Assembly (NCBI RefSeq): GCF_003818115.1
Contig: NZ_RPOI01000008.1
Span: forward strand, 248,001-312,000
Source of the DNA: Citrobacter youngae
Lineage (GTDB): Bacteria; Pseudomonadota; Gammaproteobacteria; Enterobacterales; Enterobacteriaceae
Direction of reading: 5' to 3'
DNA: 64,000 nucleotides
Part shown: piece after piece, positions 58,507-64,000 of the stretch
Layout: each line of letters opens with the position of its first letter
How positions within the stretch are numbered: position 1 is the stretch's first letter
Program-made: the position numbers and the translations under genes
Notes under the pieces: model-generated
What the model was told of the DNA's origin: nothing
Seen by the model: the letters and a program-made list of their open reading frames with translations, nothing else
The model's database searches: none

Positions 58507-59703
58507 TTAAGGACGTTTACCAAACTCGCAGGTTAATTGTGTCCAGCGGCGCGCTTGTTCGCTGATGCTGAACCCCAGACCGTGACGGTCAGATATCCAC
58601 ATCCGCCCATCGCGCAGCTCAAGCTGTTCATTAAATAGCGGATTCAGCCATTCGAAATGTTCCAGCCATGGCTCAAGCGGATAAGCGGCGGACAAATGCA
58701 GGTGAACTTCCATGGCGAAGTGGGGTGCCAGTTTTCGTCCGTGTTTTGCCGCCAGATCCATAATTTTAAGGAACGGTGAAATCCCGCCCACACGCGGCGC
58801 ATCGGGTTGGACAAAATCGCTGGCATTGCCGAGGATCAGCTGTTCATGTTCGCGGAAGCTGGTCAACATCTCACCGGTAGCAATCGGGGTATCCAGCGCG
58901 GCAGCCAGTTGGGCGTGACCTTCAACATCGTAGGCATCCAGCGGCTCTTCAATCCAGATCAGATTGAACTGCTCCATTTTACGTCCCATACGGATGGCGG
59001 TTTCCCGGTCCCACTGCTGATTGGCATCGACCATCAGCGGGAAATCATCACCCAGCGCTTCACGCACCGCGGTTAAGCGGCGAATATCTTCGGCGCAGTT
59101 TGGTTGACCGACCTTGAGTTTGATGCCGCCAATACCGTTTTCACGGGAAATAACCACATTTTTAAGCACCTGATCCAGCGGCGTATGCAGGAATCCGCCG
59201 GAGGTGTTGTAGCATTGTACGGAGTCACGATGCGCGCCAAGCAGTTTTGCCAGCGGCAATCCTGCACGCTTGGCCTTCATATCCCATAAAGCGATATCGA
59301 TAGGGGAGATGGCCTGAACCGCCATGCCGCTGCGCCCGACGGAAGCGCCAGCCCACAGCAGCTTGGTGTAGATCTTGTCGATGTCGTTTGGATCTTCGCC
59401 TAACAGATTATCGGCAATTTCTTTGGCATGCGCGTAGATCCCCTGACCGCCAGCACGCTTGGAGTAACTAAATCCCACGCCTTCAAACCCGTCGCGACTG
59501 CGGATCTCGGCGATGATTATGGCGACTTCGGTTAGTGGTTTCTGACGACCAGTCAGCACTTTGGCATCGCTTACCGGTGTTGCCAGGGGAAGGAAAGCGA
59601 GGGATAGCTTAACCCATTCGATACGGTCGCCGGTTTCTGCCGCGGTTTTTGCATTGGCCGATTTGGCATAGGTTACGGCATCGGAATTAGCACTTAAAGA
59701 CAT
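58507..59703 (-). CDS. L-talarate/galactarate dehydratase (enolase superfamily)
   Basis: 398 residues, the length of the characterised Salmonella TalrD/GalrD (STM3697), and very similar in sequence as I recall it. Mandelate-racemase subgroup residues are all in place: Lys195 and Lys197 in GIKLKVGQ, metal ligands Asp226 (MVDANQQWD), Glu252 (WIEEPLDAYD) and Glu278 (ATGEMLTS), and His328 (KLAPHFAMEVH). It dehydrates L-talarate and galactarate to the 5-keto-4-deoxy-hexarate, which feeds the glucarate/galactarate pathway encoded elsewhere. First gene of its operon. Confidence 0.94.
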   Translation of the reverse strand: MSLSANSDAVTYAKSANAKTAAETGDRIEWVKLSLAFLPLATPVSDAKVLTGRQKPLTEVAIIIAEIRSRDGFEGVGFSYSKRAGGQGIYAHAKEIADNLLGEDPNDIDKIYTKLLWAGASVGRSGMAVQAISPIDIALWDMKAKRAGLPLAKLLGAHRDSVQCYNTSGGFLHTPLDQVLKNVVISRENGIGGIKLKVGQPNCAEDIRRLTAVREALGDDFPLMVDANQQWDRETAIRMGRKMEQFNLIWIEEPLDAYDVEGHAQLAAALDTPIATGEMLTSFREHEQLILGNASDFVQPDAPRVGGISPFLKIMDLAAKHGRKLAPHFAMEVHLHLSAAYPLEPWLEHFEWLNPLFNEQLELRDGRMWISDRHGLGFSISEQARRWTQLTCEFGKRP

Positions 59704-59728
59704 CTTATTCTCTCCTGGTGATTAATAA

Positions 59729-59765
59729 ATGATTGCGCTATCATTTTTAATGTTAGCGCAATCAC
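59729..59765. promoter_or_regulatory. Tandem LacI-type operators upstream of the dehydratase gene
   Basis: Two near-palindromes, ATGATTGCGCTATCAT (59729-59744) and ATGTTAGCGCAATCAC (59750-59765), centred 21 bases apart (two helical turns), 26-62 bases upstream of the dehydratase start. The central CG/GC step and half-sites suit a GntR-like LacI-family repressor. Confidence 0.7.
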
Positions 59766-59881
59766 TGCACCAGCGAATTGATTGCGATTTGAACAATTGC
59801 TCACAAATACGAAGATAAAAGGGCGATAACTTGTATGCAGCATCACATTCCAATACTTTATGGGGAAATGCACAAATCTTT

Positions 59882-59897
59882 ATGATATCGCTATCAT
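59882..59897. promoter_or_regulatory. Third LacI-type operator
   Basis: ATGATATCGCTATCAT, similar to the two tandem sites and about 150 bases from them, nearer the regulator gene. The spacing would allow looping or separate control of the LacI gene. Confidence 0.65.
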
Positions 59898-60023
59898 TTT
59901 GCTCAGGGATGACTATCTAAGCTGCTGTTTTCCCAGTGTTATCACAGAGCCATGCTAGCAATAGCCGAAATCATGATGAATAATGCCAGGATAAATCAGC
60001 GATTTTTGACAAGGGCATCGACA

Positions 60024-61028
60024 GTGAAAAACGCCAGACCTCCGCGAGCACCCACGCTGGAAGATGTGGCCCGTACCGCGGGATTGTCACCCATGACGGT
60101 GAGCAGGGCGCTAAATACTCCGCAGTTGGTGCGCCCGAAAACGGTGGAAAAAGTGATGCTGGCGGTACGCGCCACTGGCTACATTCCCAACGCGCTGGCC
60201 GGGGGGCTGGCGTCGCGTCGCAGCAAGCTTATCGCCGTGGTTGTTCCGCAAATTAACAACAATATGTTTGTCGATACCATTCAGTCATTAAGCGATGAAC
60301 TGGCCGAACGCGGATACCACATCTTGCTCTGCGTATCAGGTTACACGCCGCAAACAGAGGCTGAGCTGGTGGCGACGCTGCTTTCTCGCCGCCCGGATGG
60401 CGTCGTGCTCACCGGTATCCATCATACCGCCGGGATGAAAAAGGTGATTCTTAATGCGGCCATTCCGGTTGTGGAGATCTGGGATTTAACGCCAACCCCC
60501 ATTGATATGCTGGTCGGGTTTTCGCACGAAAAAGTCGGTCAGGCGGTAGCAGACTACTTGCTGAAAAAAGGTTATCGCCGTCCTGGTTTGCTATGGACAG
60601 CCGATCGCCGGGCAGGCCAGCGTAAACAAGGGCTGTGCGATGCGCTGAGTCGTCATGGTATTGCGGCTGACGCACAGATAGATGTCCCGCTTCCGGCCTC
60701 TCTGGCATTGGGGCGCAGTGGATTAGCTCAGCTATTGGCTGAAGGTGCGTTCGATGTCATTGTCTGTAGCTCAGATACCTTAGCCCAGGGGGCGATTATG
60801 GAAGCCGAAAGCCGTGGTTTACGCGTGCCGCAGGAGCTAGCGGTAATCGGTTTTGGCGATCTTGATTTTGCCGCCAGTAACCGGCCTGCTATCACCACAA
60901 TCAGCGTCGACCGACGGGCCATTGGACAACGCGCTGCCTCGCTGCTTGCCGATCGTATCGAACAAATTCCACGTGAAGACGATATTATTGATGTCGGATT
61001 TCACCTGGTTGAACGAGAGTCCGCATAA
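60024..61028 (+). CDS. LacI-family regulator of the talarate/galactarate genes (GntR-like)
   Basis: 334 residues from the GTG at 60024 (next residues [19 protein letters not shown]), chosen because AAGGG lies eight bases before it and the helix-turn-helix then sits at the usual place; an in-frame ATG at 59952 would add 24 residues without an evident ribosome-binding site. [23 protein letters not shown]. The effector domain is a periplasmic-binding-protein fold ([40 protein letters not shown]), close to GntR of E. coli. Divergent from the dehydratase operon; the operators lie between them. Confidence 0.9.
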   Translation: MKNARPPRAPTLEDVARTAGLSPMTVSRALNTPQLVRPKTVEKVMLAVRATGYIPNALAGGLASRRSKLIAVVVPQINNNMFVDTIQSLSDELAERGYHILLCVSGYTPQTEAELVATLLSRRPDGVVLTGIHHTAGMKKVILNAAIPVVEIWDLTPTPIDMLVGFSHEKVGQAVADYLLKKGYRRPGLLWTADRRAGQRKQGLCDALSRHGIAADAQIDVPLPASLALGRSGLAQLLAEGAFDVIVCSSDTLAQGAIMEAESRGLRVPQELAVIGFGDLDFAASNRPAITTISVDRRAIGQRAASLLADRIEQIPREDDIIDVGFHLVERESA

Positions 61029-61062
61029 GTTACCTGCATCCCAAAACAATAAGGAATCTGCT

Positions 61063-61290
61063 ATGCCGCACGTCGATATCAAATGCTTTCCTCGCGCCCT
61101 TACCAACGAACAAAAAACCGCGCTGGCGGCGGATATTACCGAGGTCATTATTCGTCATTTGCAAAGCAAAGACAGCTCGGTCAGCGTGGCGCTGAATGAA
61201 ATTGAGCCCGAGGCGTGGCAGGGCGTGTGGAATGCGGAAATCGCACCGCAGATGGACACATTGATTAAAAAACCCGGCTACAGCATGTGA
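61063..61290 (+). CDS. pptA: PptA, 4-oxalocrotonate tautomerase family
   Basis: 75 residues (E. coli PptA/YdcE 77). After removal of the initiator Met the catalytic Pro is exposed ([17 protein letters not shown]). The end [16 protein letters not shown] matches E. coli. AAGGA precedes the ATG. It is a small tautomerase of unknown physiological substrate. It follows the LacI gene after 34 bases, but in K-12 it is a neighbour of yddH and nhoA, so it marks the return to the backbone. Confidence 0.93.
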   Translation: MPHVDIKCFPRALTNEQKTALAADITEVIIRHLQSKDSSVSVALNEIEPEAWQGVWNAEIAPQMDTLIKKPGYSM

Positions 61291-61432
61291 ACGAGAACGG
61301 GCGATTATTGCGCCCGTATTAATGCTGGCACAACTCTATAAAAACCAGAGACCAGTTACTCCACCCGGCTTAGCTACAGTAATCCAATGACAAAAACAAT
61401 TGATTCATATAAACAATATCTATATAGCCTCA

Positions 61433-61466
61433 GCGTTCTTTTTGACTAATATTCCAAGAAGAACGC
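61433..61466. other. Inverted repeat after the effector-like gene
   Basis: Eight-pair stem GCGTTCTT / AAGAACGC with an 18-base loop just beyond the stop at 61483. No U-tract, so a terminator role is uncertain. Confidence 0.35.
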
Positions 61467-61482
61467 CGGATTTACATTGAAG

Positions 61483-62238
61483 TTATTCTTCTTTGTATAC
61501 ACGAGTCAGATTAATTACCCCGTTACTTTTTTCAAGCGCGTAACAACTAAAGATTTTTATACCGGGTTCTTCCACCACAATATTTAATTTAGGGCACGTT
61601 ATAATACCACCTTTGTCAAGGTAGAGATGGATAATCTTAAAAGATTCTATTTGTTTTGCTGAGCTAGCTATGTCTTTATCGCCTAAGAAATTCCCACGTT
61701 GCTCAGGATTCATCAGTGCTGTCATTGGATCTGCCACCCAAGAATCCTTTCCATCTGAACCATGAATGAGCATGAATGCATGATCTGCCTTAGCACCGCC
61801 AGTCGTATTCCCGATAATTGCAATGACTTCCACTTTTCCTTTATAACCAAAATCCATTAAAGCACGAGCCCCGACAGCACAAAGCTCCCCACAGTTGCCA
61901 GCTTTACAAAGGACTGAGTTATTAGTAATTTCGTATAGCTTATCAAGCGTGAAATCTTCACTGTCATAGCCTGTTATATTACCACGAGCATTTTTTATGC
62001 TATTATCGATATCGATAACTTGTGATACTGCCATTTTTTCGTCCATTTTCTCAATAACAGAGCTCCATAATATATGAGATGACACATACTGAGATACAAA
62101 ATTTGCAGCTTGTTCTGGAGAACAATCGATAAGATGATTGCTAGGGCAATCTGAAAAAGGAGTTACATCGCTCTTTTGGTGATTTAAATTATCAAGGTGA
62201 TTGTTTTGTGTAAATTTAATTAATGAAGATGGTATCAT
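61483..62238 (-). CDS. Effector-like protein with papain/transglutaminase-type Cys-His-Asp triad
   Basis: 251 residues, AT-rich and codon-wise unlike its neighbours. I do not recognise a named homologue. A candidate catalytic triad is visible: Cys116 in KAGNCGELCAVGARALMD, His153 in GAKADHAFMLIHG, and Asp170 in SWVADPMTALMNP. Order and spacing (37 and 17 residues) resemble the deamidase/cysteine-protease-like domains of SseI and Pasteurella toxin. There is no Sec signal; the first 100 residues are Ser/Asn-rich, as in many translocated effectors. The ATG at 62238 is preceded by AAGGAG. Alternative: a non-secreted transglutaminase-like enzyme. Confidence 0.7.
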   Translation of the reverse strand: MIPSSLIKFTQNNHLDNLNHQKSDVTPFSDCPSNHLIDCSPEQAANFVSQYVSSHILWSSVIEKMDEKMAVSQVIDIDNSIKNARGNITGYDSEDFTLDKLYEITNNSVLCKAGNCGELCAVGARALMDFGYKGKVEVIAIIGNTTGGAKADHAFMLIHGSDGKDSWVADPMTALMNPEQRGNFLGDKDIASSAKQIESFKIIHLYLDKGGIITCPKLNIVVEEPGIKIFSCYALEKSNGVINLTRVYKEE

Positions 62239-62278
62239 AATTACTCCTTTATATATTTTGTAATTTATTCCCTGCACT

Positions 62279-62312
62279 ATTATTCATAATAGTGATATAT
62301 TATATGAATAAT
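62279..62312. promoter_or_regulatory. Perfect inverted repeat upstream of the effector-like gene
   Basis: ATTATTCATA and TATGAATAAT, ten matching bases per arm with a 14-base centre, 41-74 bases before the ATG. Possible binding site of a dimeric regulator or simply AT-rich symmetry. Confidence 0.45.
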
Positions 62313-62519
62313 CAAAAATTATCGTTAATGTTCAACAGAGCATCGCCCTGCTACTGAATCCCTTATCCTGAAAGGATGTAAAAAAAGTAAAGTACAGTCA
62401 TGTGTAGCTATTTAGCTATTTCCTTCCCGTTTCGTTGCCGCCCCTGTAGGATATAAATTCAAAGAGTATAAAAAATAGCCTTAACGTACAATAATTTTCG
62501 ATATCCAAACTGACCCCGT

Positions 62520-62642
62520 TTACGGACCGTAAGTAGAGAAGTCTGATGCAAATGTCAGATCGTATGCGCCTGTTAGGGCGCTGCTGGTATCAGAGCCTTA
62601 TAGGCACATCAGAAAAACCTCCGGCTATGCCGGAGGATATTT
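62520..62642 (+). ncRNA. Possible prophage C4-like antisense RNA relic
   Basis: Three consecutive hairpins on the plus strand: GCGCC-TGTTAG-GGCGC (62566-62581), GCCT-TAT-AGGC (62595-62605), and the terminator stem at 62618-62636 followed by ATATTTATT. The text GGGCGCTGCTGG...GAGCCTTATAGGC recalls the C4 immunity RNA region of P1/P4-like phages. Assigned from memory of the motif only. No phage protein genes accompany it. The rest of 62239-62640 holds only the promoter region of the effector-like gene. Confidence 0.35.
62613..62636 (-). terminator. Terminator after yddH
   Basis: Perfect eight-pair stem CCTCCGGC-TAT-GCCGGAGG. On the minus strand it ends in TTTTT. It starts 5 bases past the yddH stop. 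Confidence 0.85.
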
Positions 62643-63213
62643 ATTCAGCCGCTGTTATACGTTTCCCGCTGGTGACAAACGTTCCGGCGCCAAGGTGGTG
62701 CAAGGTATTGAGTTTGCCATCATCAAACTGCCAGCGTCCTTGCACAAATACCCGCTCATCGGCAGCGGCAGAAACCACTTCGCCAAACAAGGTATCATAT
62801 TTGTCCTGAACCGCTGTGGCAGGAAGCAGGCGGCATTCCATCCAGGCGAGACACTTGGCTTCTATTAGCGGTAATCCCAATACCGGGCCGTTGACCACCG
62901 GAATACCGTAGCAGTTGAACTTATCTTCTATTCGACCGGAAACACTCCCCACGGCATAGGTCCAGTTGGTCGCGGCAACCCCTGGAATAACAATACCAAA
63001 TTGCCCGCTACGCTCGATCAGTTCGCGTGACCAGGCGGTCTTGTCGACAACAATGGCCACCCTCGGCGGATCAAATTCCACGGGCATTGACCACGCGGCT
63101 GCCATCACATTACGCCGTTCTGTATTCGCGTCACGACTGGTTATCAAAATGGTGGGGCCGTGATTAAGCAGTCGGCTGGCGTGTTGTAATTCAACCGGAC
63201 GAAAATGACTCAT
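62641..63213 (-). CDS. yddH: YddH, flavin-reductase-like FMN-binding protein
   Basis: 190 residues from the ATG at 63213 (MSHFRPVELQHASRLLNHGP) with GAGGAG upstream; the track of codons before it is not family-like. Split-barrel flavin reductase domain: NVMAAAWSMPVEFDPPRVAI, GIVIPGVAATNWTYAVGSVS, CYGIPVVNGP. Nearly the same as E. coli YddH. Predicted to bind FMN; reaction partner unknown. It could be a source of reduced flavin, but nothing ties it to the monooxygenases at 47.6-51.1 kb. Confidence 0.92.
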   Translation of the reverse strand: MSHFRPVELQHASRLLNHGPTILITSRDANTERRNVMAAAWSMPVEFDPPRVAIVVDKTAWSRELIERSGQFGIVIPGVAATNWTYAVGSVSGRIEDKFNCYGIPVVNGPVLGLPLIEAKCLAWMECRLLPATAVQDKYDTLFGEVVSAAADERVFVQGRWQFDDGKLNTLHHLGAGTFVTSGKRITAAE

Positions 63214-63371
63214 AGCGACTCCTCGGCAGAATAAAAATGACATCACAATAAACATAGATAGTAACGGTATTAGCGATTTTGTCGCCTCACCGGGGTGAAC
63301 AGCGCACAAAAGCGACGGCGTAAAATTAAAAATGCGTTATAAGTACAACATTCAACAAACAGGAATCCCGT

Positions 63372-64000
63372 ATGACGCCTTTTTTAAACGCTTATTTTGC
63401 CCGTATTGGCTGGTCAGATGCGCCCAACGCCGACATTGAAACGTTGAGAGCGCTACACTTACTGCATAACGGTGCCATACCCTTTGAAAATCTTGATGTG
63501 CTGCTGCCGCGTGAAATGCAGCTTGACGATCTGTCCCTTGAAGAGAAGTTGGTCACTGCCCGCCGCGGTGGCTATTGCTTTGAACAAAATGGTGTATTTG
63601 AACGGGCGCTACGCGAAATCGGCTTTACCGTACGCAGTTTACTGGGACGCGTGGTATTGGCTAATCCGTCAAGTCTGCCGCCGCGTACACATCGCCTGTT
63701 ACTGGTTGAATTACAGGGTGAACAGTGGATCGCTGACGTTGGCTTCGGCGGACAAACGCTGACGGCTCCCATTCGTCTGCAGGCTGATCTTGAACAGCAA
63801 ACGCCACACGGCGACTATCGGTTGATTCAGGAGGGGGAAGACTGGATATTGCAGTTCCGCCATCATGATCACTGGCAGTCAATGTACCGATTCGATCTGG
63901 TGGTGCAACATCACAGCGATTATCTGATGGGTAACTTCTGGTCCGCACACTGGCCGCAGTCGCATTTCCGCCACCATCTGCTGATGTGTCGTCATTTACC
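63372..64000 (+). CDS. nhoA: Arylamine N-acetyltransferase / N-hydroxyarylamine O-acetyltransferase NhoA (3' end cut off)
   Basis: The first 209 codons are present; the gene runs off the right edge. It acetylates arylamines and activates N-hydroxyarylamines using acetyl-CoA. The catalytic triad is complete: Cys69 in RRGGYCFEQN, His107 in PPRTHRLLLVE, Asp122 in WIADVGFGGQ. The start is the ATG at 63372 (MTPFLNAYFARIGWSD) with AGGAA upstream. Divergent from yddH, as in E. coli. Confidence 0.95.
   Translation, partial: MTPFLNAYFARIGWSDAPNADIETLRALHLLHNGAIPFENLDVLLPREMQLDDLSLEEKLVTARRGGYCFEQNGVFERALREIGFTVRSLLGRVVLANPSSLPPRTHRLLLVELQGEQWIADVGFGGQTLTAPIRLQADLEQQTPHGDYRLIQEGEDWILQFRHHDHWQSMYRFDLVVQHHSDYLMGNFWSAHWPQSHFRHHLLMCRHL

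Noticed and set aside
1..64000. CRISPR arrays, tRNA or rRNA genes, complete insertion sequences, integrases
   Set aside because: No spaced repeat array, cloverleaf, rRNA segment, transposase or integrase frame was found; the only repeats of known type are REP elements at 39.4 and 42.2 kb.

Overview
ORGANISM. The window reads as chromosomal DNA of an Enterobacteriaceae close to Citrobacter/Salmonella. The backbone is the E. coli K-12 order ydcI-ydcJ-opgD-ydcH-rimL-ydcK-tehAB-ydcL-ydcO-ydcN-rlhA-yncJ-ydcRSTUV-patD-yncL-ortT-ydcY-ydcZ-mnaT-curA-yncE-ansP, and then pptA-yddH-nhoA near the right edge. Names rest on recognising protein sequences and gene order; no database search was possible. The species is not determined.

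LAYOUT. 1-17.7 kb: backbone genes, with a family II pyrophosphatase gene set between ydcI and ydcJ, a lipoprotein-type broad-spectrum amino-acid racemase between ydcH and rimL, and a DMT exporter/AraC pair between ydcL and ydcO. 17.9-20.5 kb: a CIO-type bd oxidase operon with a 41-codon third gene, facing ydcR. 20.9-28 kb: ydcR, then the ydcSTUV-patD polyamine/putrescine-catabolism operon, followed by a probable structured RNA. 28.2-30.8 kb: an MFS/AraC pair and two very small membrane-protein genes, yncL and the OrtT toxin. 30.8-39.1 kb: the srfABC operon and an orphan DppA-like binding protein. 39.1-47.1 kb: ydcY, ydcZ-mnaT, an XRE/cupin regulator, curA, Fur-box-yncE, a small lipoprotein, ansP and a PAS chemoreceptor. 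47.6-54.3 kb: a seven-gene operon with two luciferase-like monooxygenases, an M20 deacylase, a GNAT and a polar-amino-acid ABC importer, matching the Bacillus S-alkyl-cysteine / S-(2-succino)cysteine salvage systems. 54.3-57.1 kb: an MDR oxidoreductase with a LysR gene and a GST gene broken by an amber codon. 57.1-61.0 kb: a talarate/galactarate module (MFS, TalrD/GalrD-type dehydratase, LacI regulator) with three visible operators. 61.0-64 kb: pptA, an AT-rich gene for a Cys-His-Asp effector-like protein beside a possible prophage C4-type RNA relic, yddH, and nhoA cut by the window end.

HOW IT WORKS TOGETHER. The accessory cassettes sit at clean boundaries in a conserved backbone. Most are metabolic uptake-plus-catabolism modules with an adjacent regulator. 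The most notable are the complete N-acetyl-thioether cysteine-salvage operon, the CIO oxidase whose promoter region shares a repeated motif with ydcR, srfABC, and the effector-like gene. Three short genes that standard length cut-offs miss were recovered: a DUF2474-type gene, yncL and ortT.
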